Source: Liolophura sinensis | Taxonomy: Eukaryota; Mollusca; Polyplacophora; Chitonida; Chitonidae | NCBI RefSeq assembly: GCF_032854445.1 | Contig: NC_088298.1 | Coordinates: forward strand, 3,284,160-3,348,159 | Direction: 5' to 3' | DNA: 64,000 bases | The notes under the pieces: model-generated | Seen by the model: only the letters and a program-made list of their open reading frames with translations | What the model was told of the DNA's origin: nothing | Database searches by the model: none | Translations under genes and position numbers: made by a program | Shown: positions 12,901 to 27,900 of the stretch, one piece after another | Position numbering within the stretch: position 1 is the first letter of the stretch | Layout of the letters: each line of letters begins with the position of its first letter

Positions 12901-15900
12901 TAACAGCTGATGGACCCAGGTATTGTACTACATGTTACATTTGATGGATCCAGGTATTGTACCTCATCTAACAGCTGATGGATCCAGGTATTGTACCACG
13001 TCTAACAGCTGATGGATCCAGGTATTGTACCTCATCTAACAGCTGATGGATCCAGGTATTGTACTACGTTACATTTGATGGATCCAGGTATTGTACCACG
13101 TCTAACAGCTGATGGACCCAGGTATTGTACTACATGTTACATTTGATGGATCCAGGTATTGTACCACATCTAACAGCTGATGGATCCAGGTATTGTACTA
13201 CGTTACATTTGATGGATCCAGGTATTGTACCACGTCTAACAGCTGATGGATCCAGGTATTGTACTACGTTACATTTGATGGATCCAGGTATTGTACTACA
13301 CCTAACAGCTGATGGATCCAGGTATTGTACCTCATCTAACAGCTGATGGATCCAGGTATTGTACCCCATCTAACACCTGATGGATCCAGGTATTGTACCA
13401 CATCTAACAGCTGACGAACCCACCTTTATGTCGAGATGAGCTATCCTACAGTTGTGCAGGTATTGTACCACATCTAACAGTTGATGGAGATACACTGAAA
13501 TCTGCACCTCATCAGTCGTTGTGAAACTGCAGATGTAGTCGAAAAGGCGACCAAATGGTAACCTGAAGAAAACAAAGAATGAGTTTATTAGTTGAACAAA
13601 CGTTTGTTGGATACACTGATTATTGTCAGAGATGTACATATTCCTGCAGCGTAAAAAAGCTGGGTCCACTTTCTCAAAAGTTTGTAATAAATTCTGCGTA
13701 ACTTTTCTCATAAATGACTGTGCCTTATGGAACAACAACCTAAACAACTGATTTGTTAAAATATTTTGTGAAAGTGGCCCCAGAATCCTATGTAGTTTCG
13801 TGCTTATTAGAAATTTAACCCATACATCGTTCCAAGTAATAATATTATATATTTTTTTTATGATTCTCTGATTAATTGAAACAAGGGATTGTCTTAATAT
13901 AAATGACATATTTTCTAAACAACATGGCAGAAAATGTTGACTTGATACAAACTAAGCTAGAGTTACTGCCAATGGTTTCCATTTTGAACACTTCTGTTAA
14001 TACCGACAGGACAGTATTAGTCTGTCACTAAGGTCTGTAGAGAGCTCTACCAGTGGTGCAATACTCATGGTGTTCATGGACGCTGATTCTAGAAAGCCAT
14101 TTCTGACCAAAGTCAAAAGTTGAAATATAATTTTATAATTTTTGGGGGTGGGGGGGGGGACCCTTGAAATTTGATCTGAAGAAAAATGTGTCAAATTTTC
14201 CCCTCCATGCAATCACCAAAACACAAGCATTGTGACAGTTTCATGTTTTGGCTGGAATCCTAAAAAGGCTTTTTAGAATCTGTCCCAGATTCTGTCTTTG
14301 TTGGGTGTCATGTTGTTTGACAAGCTTTGGAGTTGGTGGCCAGGTGTGTTTTGGTAGGCATTACTCTGAACATGGGGATATGCACACTACAGGGATATCA
14401 TCAACAGTGAATGTCACAGTCATCATGATGGAAACTCAACATTACTTTTGTGTTTGAGAGGTTGTAGGTCGAAATTTCAACCATCATGATCCTTCGAAAC
14501 TGACTTAACTTGGCGTCGTCGCTTTAAACTGAAGTCATCTTTTGCAGATAATATTAATCATACACCAGTGATTACATTTTTAAACATATAACCAGCCTTG
14601 TTTAAATAAAACTTCTTTGCTGTAAAGTGATGACATCACAGCACAAAGGCATGTGATCACATCAAACCTCCCAGAATGTATGGGGACGCCATCAGTACTC
14701 ACAGCTCTAGGATGATGATCTGGTGATTGGGCGTCAGGTAGAGATCAAAGGAGTGAATCAGGTGACAATGCTGCAGACTCTGTAAAGTATTGAACTCTGT
14801 CTCGACGGCTTCGCTGGCTACCAGGCGGCGACTGATACACTTGGCAGCCACGTCCCGTCCTGAACATTTCTGTACGCATTGCTTCACCACAGAGAAACGG
14901 CCCCTGGGGACAAGTCCATTGATTTGTTGATTGATTGATTGATTGATTAATTTGTCGATTGACTGATTGATTGGTCGATTGATTTATTGACTGGTTGATT
15001 AATTGAGTGATTGATTGATTGGTCAATTGATTGATTTGTCTGATTGACATGTTAGAAAAGGCTAGAAATTCTGTCTACCGAGGGGCGAGCCCTGTTCCCA
15101 TGATCCTCTAATATGTCTAGGGCTCCCATCCTTACCGTGAGATCTCGCCCACCTCTGTGTAGTCGTCCAGATATGTACACTTCCACACTGCCCTTCCCAT
15201 CTCCTCTCCCTCACTCAGCTCTGTGGAAACACCCGACAGGAGACTCAAAACAATGCCAACATTCGTGAGAGAAATCTGACTGAAGTTTTAAAATTATTGT
15301 ACTTTGCTTAAAGTGTAGCATTTGTCAAGCAACACATTTTGCGGGATTCTGATTGATTCATCCCCCTTAGAGGATAACTCTCAACATTTTTGTGAAGTCT
15401 GAATCATTTCTTATCACAAGAACTTACCGTTAAGTGTTTGAATGAAAAATGTCATTTTAATGCCTTAATTTGCCTCAGACTGTGTATTTTTACGTACCTA
15501 CTTTCAGGTGAGAGTATTCAGAGATCACTATTAATTCTTAGCCTTGTATGTATTTAGCTTTCTTTCACTAGCAGAAGCAAAATACCCAAATGATTTAAGC
15601 CATCAGAAAATTAGCCTCAAACATAATTTTATTGAAAATGGATAAAATGGACCAAGACATAAATCTGATCTGTAGCTTGTTTCAGTAAAACAATGTAAAA
15701 TATCCATCTGTGTCAAAGTCCAAAAACTGATAAAATGGATGAAACGGCCACAAAATAAAAAAAAATTACCTTAACCTGTCATGGTGAAGTCTGCCACCTA
15801 AAGTCTCAGTTTAGTATGACCATACCATTTAGGGAAAAGGTTGGAAAACTGATTCCTCACAGTGTGACAGACAGACAGATGGGCTGACAGATAAGGTGTT

Positions 15901-18900
15901 AACCTACAGCCCTTTCTGATAGTGGGAACCAATAACTATTAAGCTGCACGCTGCCGGCCTTACCAGTCTCTGTGGGAATGGTGACGGGCTCTGACGGGGG
16001 GCTCGGCTCACTCATCCCCACTGCGTTGTTAGCGCTGACTCTAAACCTGAAAGTCACTCCTGGGCAAAGGTCCTCGATCACCTGAGAACAACTGGGCACG
16101 TAAGCCACGGCCGCGTGCCACAGATTAGACCCTGAGGAGAAAAGCACACACTTTGATCACTCATGTTTCAAGATTTTCAATAACTTAACAAAGCAAATTT
16201 TCTTGTAAATTCTTAAACTAGATTTCAAGCCGTCCGAATGTACACCAAATTTTTGAAATCATTCACACAATATATGCACATTTAAATCACAACGCTTAGT
16301 GGAAACTCATCCTGGGCTGTCTAAAACCCTGAGAAAAATTGACAAGAGGCCAGATTTCAATGGCAACATGTGACCATTTGTTAGCTGCCATCACTGCTTA
16401 AGTTTTTCTGGTTGTAATTATTTGTATTCTGGGCTTTAAAACTAAACAGTAATGCCTGGTTGAGCTCATTTCACACAAAATTGAAACTAAAGTATTGTCT
16501 AGCTGACGGAATTTCTCAGTGACTTACTAAAAATGATATAAAATTAAATCAAAATGAAAGTTTGATAGAAATATATATATCCCACTTCTGACACCAAATG
16601 CTTTTCCATTTCTTTTTTTAACCATTTTCTCCTATCTAACTACACAAACTAATGCTAGAACTAAAATGCAGGTACTACATGTGTATATATATATTTACAT
16701 GTAAAGTATATTTGTTGTTACTTTGTTCCATGAGTCAAGAAATAAGGAAGAAAAAATGTCAGATACCATGTGAAATGGTTCAATTTTTTTGTCTAAAATG
16801 ACTTGACAGGAAACCTAGAATGATTTATTTAATGATTTAATTGTTGAATGTTGCAGCTGCACAAAATGGCAGTCAGTATTATGGGTGAAACAAGTTGGGC
16901 CCCCGCTTTAAACCTGTAACCTTTGGCAAGTTACTGATGAACTTTCCCACAATTGGCGTACAGATGCGCACACCGTATTGGTGGAAGTAATCTTTAACAA
17001 ATGTAAACTGTATGAACAGCCACACACAAGCATCATGCATCTACCACTTATTCTCTCAAAATGAAGAGATACAAACAGAAGACTGAACTCACCTGTGTCT
17101 GTCACCTCTACTGTATACCCCTGAACGGGAATCCCACCTATCTGGGGAGGGGGAGGCCACTCCAGGTGAACTGCGTTACCCACCTGGTTACGTATAATAG
17201 GTCGCCCAGGTGCAAAAGGTTTATCTGGGCATTGTAAAAGAAAGATATAGTTTGGTTCTGTTAGGAGTCTTAGAAATGTATGATATGATAGCTAAAGAGC
17301 TTTTACATCTTGGTTAAATCATGAGTGATAAGAGGATTAGGTTGTGATAAAACTACTGCAACACTTATTTTCTGGTGTAAAAAGCAATGTGTTGTATGGT
17401 GTATAGCACATTGCCAAAGGTGTTTAAATGCATATTACCAAAGAAATATTCAGTCTATTCCACAACAATATGAAAATGAAATAACATGAAAATGAAAAAC
17501 ACATGTGAAAAGCCCACACTGACCAATTCACTAACCATTGTTATACAGTAAATCTTGCGAATTTTCAACTACAAAAGCATTTATTTCAGTGGAATTTATG
17601 TATACAATTATTATGGAAATTTTCTCGGCAAAATACAGGCGGTAAAACGATGTGGGGGCAATGACAGGAATCCAGGAATCCAGTGTGATTGGCCAAAAAT
17701 GATCTTTATACGTCTACCTGCCTTTCTTTGAGCTTACCTATAACCAGGAGTCGGGCTGCTGTGACGGTAGAGCCCAGCTCACTGCTGGCCACACATGTGT
17801 ACTCCCCGCTATCCTCTAGCTGTATGTGACTCATCTATCAGACACACAGACAGACAGACGGGTAGATATCAACATCATACTTAGCACAGTTGAATTCAAT
17901 TCCAAGAAAATTAAGCAATGGAAAGAGAGATACAAATAGCTACTTATAAACACACAAAACAGCTTAGTCATCTTTGGCAATTGCACAATGCTGACCTTAC
18001 TGTCAATCAATAAATCTAAGACTGTATGATTTGTGATAGCAGAGAAGGTAGTTAGCGAAGATTTCAAAGGAAAATAAACACAAAAATTAAAAATAATCTC
18101 AATGACACGAGGTATATGTATATGCAATTAAGCAAATTCAGAGATCTGCATCCCTCCTTTATTGGCATACAACAATATATGGATCAGGTATTACAGGGCA
18201 ACCAAAGTGTGATAGACGCAAAGACACCCATATTGATATCTGGGCCCAGTGTTCAATAGTGTCTCTCAAAAGTGCCAGACTTAACTTTAAGTCAAGTCTT
18301 CAATTTTGTCTTAGTTCAAAAGTAATGGCGTGAAAGTAAATTAAATATAAAATAAATTATATAACAAGTAAATTTATTTATTTATTTATTTGATTGGTGT
18401 TTTATGCCATACTCAAGAATATTTCACTTATATGACGGCAGTCAACATTTTGGTGGGGGAAGCCTACGACCATCCGCAGGTTGCTGCAAGAACTTCCCAT
18501 ATACGGCTGGAGAGGAAGCCAGCATGAGCTGGACTTGAACTCACAGTGACCGCATTGGTGAGAGACTCCTGGGTCATTACGCTGCTAACCAACTGAGCCA
18601 CGGAGGCCCCCGAAGTAACATAAAAGTAAATAAAAAGTAAAGTAAATATAAACTAAATTAAAAATAAAGTAAATCTCCTGCTGTCATATTTGGCTGTACA
18701 CAACCGTATTGGCTGCTCAGTTTCGCCAAATTTTTCAGATCTATAAAATGACGTAATACCAGTATTAGCTCACACACTTTCAAACAAGCAGACCAGGATG
18801 GAAAATAAATTGTGTGTCACATGACTTTCTACCCAGTGAAAGCACAGGATGTGTCAAAAGGTTGCAGGGTAGAGATTCACTCCATATTATTAGCAAAATT

Positions 18901-21900
18901 CAGCATACACCTACTGCATGTATCGCAACTCACATGAAGGGAGAAAACTCCGTCATCCGTGTGCGTTAAGGTGACTCTTGGACCAGGGGAGATAACTGAG
19001 GAGTCTGGTGACTTCCACGTAATATTCGGTCTAGGTCTGCCACAGATTTTACATGTGAACACGGCAGTCTCCCCCGCATGCAGGATTACATCCACCAAGG
19101 GCTGCTGTATGATTGGTCCAGCCTCAAACATGTGATCAGGATTCAACAGCTGATTGGTCAAAAAAGAAACAAACAGAATACAGGCACTTAGCACCACATG
19201 CCTTAACAGGAAGAAGTATAGCTGTTGATATATACAGGTACCTAGAAAATGGAGACTTCATTTGTTTAAAACACCAATAGGTGTAAAATATGCTTCTACT
19301 TCAATGTTTGAACTGTTTGTCGACATACTTTAGGAAGAACAGAACAGAAAAAAGTACCATAGTATATAATAATGTCTCTTAATAATACTATATCTTGTTA
19401 CATTCATCATTTCAGATCTATTGTAACCATTTCCATCAACAAAGGGAGATAACTATACACACCCTCGCAGACCTGGGTTCTCTCCCTAGTGTTTTACTTC
19501 GCCTCTCCATACTGTTGCGTCCATCCATATCTTTTCTTTCAGCTGATTTCCATTTTGGAAGTTTCAGCATCTGTCGTTTTCTGGAGTGTAAGAAAAGCTT
19601 TATGTAAGATGGCATGAAAAGTTAATCACTGATAAATAGTCAGTAACTATATACCAGTACATACAATAGTCAGTAACTATGTACCAGTACATACAATAGT
19701 CAGTAACTATATACCAGTACATACAATAGTCAATAACTATATACCAGTACACACAATAGTCAGTAACTATGTACCAGTACATACAATAGTCAATAACTAT
19801 ATACCAGTACATACAACAGTCAGTAATGATATACAAGTACATACAATAGTCAGTAACTATATACCAGTACATACAATAGTCAGTAACTATATACCAGTAC
19901 ATACAACAGACAGTAACTATATACCAGTACATACAACAGTCAGTAACTATATACCAGTACATACAACAGTCAGTAACTATATACCAGTACATACAACAGT
20001 CAATAACTATATACCAGTACATACAATAGTCAGTAACTATATACCAGTACATACAACAGTCAGTAACTATATACCGGTACATACAACAGTCAGTAACTAT
20101 ATACCGGTACATACAACAGTCAGTAACTATATACCGGTACATACAATAGTCAGTAACTATATACCAGTACATACAATAGTCAGTAACTATATACCAGTAC
20201 ATACAACAGTCAGTAACTATATACCAGTACATACAACAGTCAGTAACTATATATATAAGTACATACAACAGTCAGTAACTATATACCAGTACATACAACA
20301 GTCAGTAACTACATACCAGGACATACAATAGTCAGTAACTATATACCAGTACATACAACAGTCAGTAACTATATATATATAAGTACATACAATTGTCAGT
20401 CACTATATACCAGTACATACAATAGCCAGTAACTATATACCGGTACATACAATTGTCAGTAACTATATAGCAGTACACACAATAGTCAATAACTATATAT
20501 CAGTACATACAATAGTCAGTAACTATATACCAGTACATACAACAGTCAGTACCTATATACCGGTACATACAATAGTCAATAACTATATACAAGCATTCCC
20601 TGTGCTTTATTTTAAATGTCAGTGTTGGGAGGCCTGGGATCAAACCTGGGTCAGGTCACACTAAATACATTAAAAAAGGCACTTGTTGCAGGCTTGTTTA
20701 TCGTTCAGCACTGAGAGGTTACAGCAAAGAAGCAGGACTGGTTGGCCTGGTGTCAGGTGTCATGGGTGGTGTCTGATACTTCAGTGGACTCGCCATGTCA
20801 CAAGAAGGCACATTACATGCATATATATCAAATGATTATCATCATATGACTGAAAAATTATTAGTACAATGTAAAACTCCAAGCATGCATAAATATACAT
20901 ACAACCAGATTTATTTACCACTGAGAAGATATAGGAGTCAAAATACAAGGTTATAAGAAAACCTGATGATATTGAATTCCTCTCTGCTCTTTTTCCAAAG
21001 TTCAAGTAAAATTATGCATATTTCAATTAAACTTTCTGGTCTTCACTCCAATGGTACAGCACCAAAAAGCGTTCTTGTTGTCTTTGTACACTCAGACTCT
21101 TTGCTAAATGAATATCTTATGTCAGGAGATTTTGAAAATTTGACAGCCAACGAACCCCCAACTGATTGTTCGACCCACTTAAAAAAGAGCTATCTGCTAC
21201 ATCTTAATAATATGACTGATGTGGTTGGTGCATGGCAGGTGTTCCAAATCATACGAGAATAACTATTATCAATGATTCTTCGCGGACATCTGCAGCAAAT
21301 AAAACATTGACACTGACCTGAAGCCATTATCACCATCTTTCTGACCAATCACATGGCCAGGGACCCATCCTTCAGCGGCGGGAGAGTTCTCATTGGCTGG
21401 TCGGTACACGAGGTAGCGATTGTGCTGGTTAGCACTCACAAGCTGCACGAGCTCACCTTTCCACATGGAGATTTCGTCCTCTTTCACGGCCGTGAAATCC
21501 ATTTGGCATTTGACCATTGTCACTCCTGAGTCATTCTGCAATGTTGGAAAGAAAAATGTTCGTAAAATTTGTAAAAGCCTTTTGTAAAAAGTTTGAGAGA
21601 AAATACTACAACCAGAACTGTCTTTATGGAGCTTTAAAAAAACCAGTCAACATAAAAATGAAGTTTACATCACAGAATAACCATTAAAAACTTTCAAAAT
21701 GGATTAGTTTTGTTTTTGATGGAGGGAATTTTGGTTGGAAAAATGACACAATGCAAATTAATGCAACAGTTTGAAAGTTATAACTCATTCAGAAATATTC
21801 AAAATATAAACAATAAAGAAGCTATTTTCTTGGATGTGGTTTGAAGACCTTTCTACTGACATGAATTCCGTTTGTATTGCCCATTAACTCCAAACACTCC

Positions 21901-24900
21901 AGAAGAATCAACTTATAAAGTACAGTACATAAAATGAACACTGGTTATGGAAACACATATCAATCCAGTAAAATGAAATCCCTTGACACTACTAGTAGGA
22001 GTGAATGTCCTAGTTATATTATGTTCAAATAGAAGATTTTTTATTCTCCGTGAAAACCATATTCTTTGAAGATAAAAGTCAACTTACCCTGACAGTCACA
22101 TAACAGTCACATGCTCAGAGCTAAGTTACTGGCTGGTTAATCTAACAAGGCAAGCATTCCAGTAAGTACATGTAGATGATGTTATGTGTGACCTCTATAA
22201 TGACCCGTTGACCTTGAAAAGGAATTATAATGAAAACATGGCATGATGTAACATGAGACAAACAAGACAAGAAATGAGGAGATTATCAAAATTGTAGCTC
22301 TTGGAATTGGACAAAATTTGAAATATACATGGTTTTTGATGTTTTAGTTTATGGAACAAACAGTTTGGCACAGGCTTTTCTCACATGCCTCTATGATAGA
22401 GGCTACAATTTCAATAATCTCTTAAATGAAAATGTCAATTACAACAATCATGACAAAGAAATGTGACAGTATAAAAGAGAAGTATGACATGACCAACAAT
22501 GAAGAACAACTGTGACAAGACAAGCTAACCATGATGAACAACTGCGACAAGACAAGCCAACCAAGAAGAACAACTATGACGTGACAAGCTAACCAAGAAA
22601 AACAACTGATGAACTGAACCATGATGAACAACTGCGACAAGACAAGCTAACCAAGAAGAACAACTGATGAACTGAACCATGATGAACAACTGCGACAAGA
22701 CAAGCTAACCAAGAACAACAACTATGACGTGACAAGCTAACCAAGAAAAACAACTGATGAACTGAACCATGATGAACTACTGCGACAATCTAATTGAGAT
22801 GAACAACTGTCAGCAGAAAAGTTAACCATGATGAGCAACTGTGACAAAAAAAGCTAACTGTGATAACAATTGTGAGAAGACAAGCTAACTATGATGAACA
22901 TCTGAGACAAGACAAGCTAACCATTTATTTATTTATCTGATTAGTGTTTTGCACCGTACTCAAGAATATTTCACTTATACGACAATGGCCAGCATTATGG
23001 TGGGTGGAAACCCACGACCATCCTTAGGTTGCTGGAAGACCTTCTTCCCACGTACTACTGGAGAGAAATCCAGTATGGACAAGCTAAACTATGATGAAGA
23101 ATTGTAACAAGACAAGGTAGCCATAATGAATAACAGTGACAAGACAAGCTAACCATGATAAATAACAGTGACAAGACAACACAACCATGACGAACATCTA
23201 TGACGAGTTGACCATGATGAACAATTGTGAAAAGACAAGCTAACTATGATGAACATCTGAGACAAGACAAGCTAACAATAACAAGCAATTATGACAAGAC
23301 CAGCTAACCATGATGAACAACTGTGTCAAGACAAGCTAACCATGATGAACAAGACAAGCTAACTATGATGAACAGCTGTGTCAAGAGAAGCTAACCATGA
23401 TGAACATCTGAGACAAGACAATCTAACCATGATGACCATCTGTGACAAGTCAAGCTCACTATGATGAACTGCTGTGACAAAACAAGCTAACCATGTTGAA
23501 ACACTGTGACAAGACAAGATAAACATGATGAACAACTGCAACAAGACAACCATAACGATCAACTGTGACCAGGCAAGCTAACCATGATGAGCATCTGTGA
23601 CAAGATAAGCTAACCATGATGAACAGTGACAAGAAAAGTTAACCTTGACGAATATCTATGACAAGACAAGTTGACCATGATGAAAAATTGTGACAAAACA
23701 AGCTAACTTTAATGAACATCTGTGACAAGACAAGCTAACCATGATGAACAAGACAAGCTAACCATGATGAATAACTGTGACAAGACAAGCGAACCATGAT
23801 GAGCAATTGCGACAACACAAGCTAACCATGATGAACAACTGTGGCAAGACAAGATAAACACAATGAACAATTGAGACAAGACAAGATAAACACGATGAGC
23901 AATTGTGACAAGACACGCTTACCATGATGAACAACTGTGACAAGACAAGCTAACCACGATGAATAACTGTGACAAGACAAGCAAACCATGATGAGCAATT
24001 GCGACAAGACAAGCTAACCATGATGAACAACTGTGACAAGACAAGCTAACTTTGATTAAGATCTGAGACAAGACCAGCTAACTATGATGAACAATTGTGG
24101 GAAAGCACACTAACCATGATGAAAAACTGTGACTAGACAGGCTAACCAAGATGAAAAACTGGGACAAGACAAGCTAACCATGATGAAAAATGGGGACAAG
24201 ACAAGCTAAACATGATGAAAAATGGGGACAAGACAAGCTAACCATAATGAAAAATTGGGACAAGACAAACTAACCATGATGATTTATTTATTTATTTATT
24301 TGATTGGTGTTTTACGCCGAACTCAAGAATATTTCACGTATACGACGACGGTCAGCATTATGGTGGGTGGAAACCGGGCAGAGCCCGGGGGAAACCCACG
24401 ACCATCCGCAGTTTGCTGACAGACCTTCCCACGTACGGCCAGAGAGGAAGCCAGCATGAGCTGGACTTGGCTAACCATGATGAAAAACTGTGACAACACA
24501 AGCTAACCATGATGAACAACTGTGACAAGACAAGTGAACCATGATGAGCAACTGTGACAACACAAGCTAAACATGATGAACAACTGTGACAACACAAGCT
24601 AACCATGATGAAAAACTGTGACAACACAAGCTAAACATGATGAACAACTGTGACAAGACAAGATAAACACTATAAGCAATTGTGACAAGACACGCTAACC
24701 AGGATGAACAACTGTGACAAGACAAGCTAACTTTGATGAACAACTGTGACGAAACAAGCTAACCATGATGAGCAATTGCGACAAGACAAGCTAACTATGA
24801 TGAACAATTGAAACAAGACAGGACAACCATGATGAACAAATGTGGGAAAGCACACTAACCATGACGAAAAACAGTGACAAGACAAGCTAACAATTATGAA

Positions 24901-27900
24901 GAATTGTGACAAGACAACACCACCATGATGAACAACTGTGGGAAAGCACACTAACCATGATGAAAAACTGTGACCAGACAAGCTAACCATGATGAACAAC
25001 TGTGACAAGACAAGGTAACCATGATGAGCAATTGTGACAAGATAACACAACCCTGATGAACAACTGTAAGCAGACAGGCTAACCATGATGAACAACTGTG
25101 ACAAGGCAAGCTGTGATGAAGCACTGTGCTAGCCACAATGGGTAAATTTAAAAATTCAAATTTATCATGCTGATACCAGACAGGACGGGGAGAGAGAAGT
25201 ATGAGGAAAATTTGATTGACGTCACTATTCAGGCTCTCAACAGCAGCTTTTTGGAACCAATATAACATGAGGGGATTTGACTTGATCAGTGCATGTCAAC
25301 ACAAAAACTTTCACTTTCAACAACCATTCTTTTCAAACTTCAACAACTGTCACTGTCTCTTTACCTGTGTGGAATTTTTCCAAATGCCTATGCAATGCTT
25401 AATTTTTGGCTACCATATTTCTGTTAATCATTTTTCTAAATTCTACACAAATCTTAAGAAAAAAACAAAAACAAAAAGAACCCTTTTTTGCTAAGAAAAT
25501 CATTCTAAGAACAGTAGGATACTACCTGTTGTGTAGGCGTACTCAGCTGTTGTGTGAGCCGCCACAGATTTGTCTCCCTTTAACTCGTTGGAAGGAAGCA
25601 TTCACACTATGGGTTGTGTATATATGTTAGCAAATACTGAGATGAAGTGCTGGGTGAAGTTTGTAGCGGAGTCATTGCTGTACACAAGCTCATGCCCGTT
25701 TCCACCATGCCAATTTCCACCATGCCATTCTCCAAACATTCCACAAGCAGTACATATTAACATGGCAGTCTTGTTCAATGGCATGCTGAATGCTCCTTGG
25801 AGACAACCAAAGGACTTGATCATATCTTAATTCTCCCAAACTCCTTCCATTTTGAAGCACTTTCCAGACTTTTTAAAGAATATATCAGAAAGTTCAACAC
25901 TTTATTTAACAAACCTCTGCAAGCTATTTAGCTTCGGTCCTACTCTAATGGACCCAAATTAATTTGATTTGCTGTCGAAAATACACGAAGCCAGTCTCTT
26001 CCCAGTGCATGGCTTCCAGCTTTATGGAGGGAGGAAACCAGAGTTACCTTGAGCAAACTGGTGACCTTGAACAAACTGGAGACCGTCAGCAAGTGCGGGG
26101 ATGCTTGCTAATATTACTGTGCGGGAATACATTGTAAATATCATACGGACAAGGTAAACTGTAAGTGGCCTCAACAGGCCTTAATTAATATTGATCAAAC
26201 ATGCCTGGAAATGAAACAATGTGTCTTCCATCTATATGTCCTAGACATACAAAATTATATCTGGCCCATTTTTGACATATATATACCTAGACCTGTACGG
26301 CTACAGGTTCAACACTCAATTAAAAATATTGATGTATACATCTTAATTTTTGAACATTTTCATACATCAAAACAAAGAAGGCTGGAGCTGCCAAGACATT
26401 ATTTTCCAAAACAGAAAATGGTAATTATATGCAACAAACAATTGACTTCCCCACACAAAGAACACTTATTTATCAAACACCCTGATATCACTCACTAGAT
26501 CAAGTTTTTGATCAAAAAGCGTTCCTCGTTTGAAACATGTTCCTGTTTGTAACACGTACCTCTTAAAAAATATACTACCAGTTAAATGTAACCATTCTCC
26601 GTTTGGGAGTGGTATTTTGACCGACTTCTGTCATCCAAATCAAATGGTAACTTTCAAAAAGAAATAATAGAACAAAACTGACCCTGATTGGCTGGTGGAT
26701 ATGATAAAAGCTTTGAGGCGAAGGCTGTTGGCCTTGTCTCGTGTGTCAATTCACATACAATGAACGCCTATTGTGATTTAATACACAGTAAATGTACCAT
26801 CAGTTGAACGTAGCTTGTTCAACATAGCTTGTTCAATCTAGCTTGTTCAACGTAGCCTGTTCAATCTAGCTTGTTCAATGTTGTCTGTTCAATCTAGCTT
26901 GCTCAATGTTGCCTGTTCAACGCAGCTTGCTCAATTTGTTGGTCACACAGCGAAGGATCCCAGTCACGTATGTTTTATGCTTTTGTTGTTTTGGTGGAAA
27001 AATTTGAAACTGCTTGTTCAGTGGTTGGTTAGGCCAGGGTCTTCACAAAAACTTGAAAACAATTTTCATTTCCATGCAGAATTATCACTATATTTCATAT
27101 TTCACAGGAAATTTGTGAGATCTAATTGCTCCATCGTAAATTAGCTGTCCTAATAGGGAATGTGTTTGTATATGCATTTCAGCACATTAAGAATTTTATA
27201 CACTCTGAATTTAAATTGGTGTTGTGACAAGGAAGAGCCTGGAATAGGCAGTGTCTGTTTTTAGTTTCAAAATCACTTTCCAACCTGAAATGATCGGCTA
27301 AATGCTAACAGGATTTACACCAGAATGAAGTATGCCAGCTGTCAACAGTTCGTTGCTAAACATCTGGGCCAGGTTTCACGAAATTTCATGAGTTTTGTTT
27401 AAGCAGGGCAATATTACACTTAATTATTATGTACCTTTTAGTGTTTGAGTTCAGTTTTTTCAAGAAATGTTCACTCCATGTAGAACTTTAGCAATTTACA
27501 GAACTTAAGAAGTTTCATGAAACTGAGCACCGCACCTTGCTCAGGGGTATGAACTGACAAGTGAACCCACCAATCAAAACGTAAATTGTCCCCATGATGA
27601 AAACATTAAAGTGGGTAAATTGCATTCAAAATTGCCTTTCGGCATGCGAAAAGATTCTTCAATTAAACATTGAGGTTTATTTTCAACAATTTCTGATATT
27701 TACCTGAAAGCAGACCTCAACGTTTAATTTAACTGAGCTAGCAACAAGTTTGAAGAAGTACGTAGGTACGCTGTATATTTACAGGTCGAAGCTGTAATCT
27801 GAAACTTCTGTTTCTGTTGACAACATTTTAGATTTATAAATCATCGAAGTTGACCGATCCTACCAATCTGGCCTCAGAATTTGTCAACAACTGGAAACTT

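Larger units (their letters stand above)
15221..17737. other. FN3-region introns, no other gene
   Basis: AT-rich introns flanking exons 15964-16131 and 17093-17224. 16893-17000 carries the dispersed motif aacctttggcaagttactga seen also at 9500, 40260 and 49110. Confidence 0.5.
22470..25130. repeat. 32-bp satellite array, interrupted by two SINEs
   Basis: Unit aaccatgatgaacaactgtg plus acaagacaagct; period 32 measured at 23941-23973. About 70 diverged copies. SINE copies sit inside at 22920-23078 and 24279-24470. Short ORFs of the type [17 protein letters not shown] are translations of this repeat. Confidence 0.95.

Noticed and set aside
13125-13369. Open frames on both strands with [13 protein letters not shown]-like repeats
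   Set aside because: Translations of the 34-bp array; not joined to the kinase frame.
19600-20268. 222-codon minus-strand ORF with repeated [11 protein letters not shown]
   Set aside because: Translation of a 30-bp intronic minisatellite; unit length divisible by three keeps the frame open. No start context or family resemblance.
22422-25104. Many minus-strand ORFs of the [15 protein letters not shown] type
   Set aside because: Translations of the 32-bp satellite.
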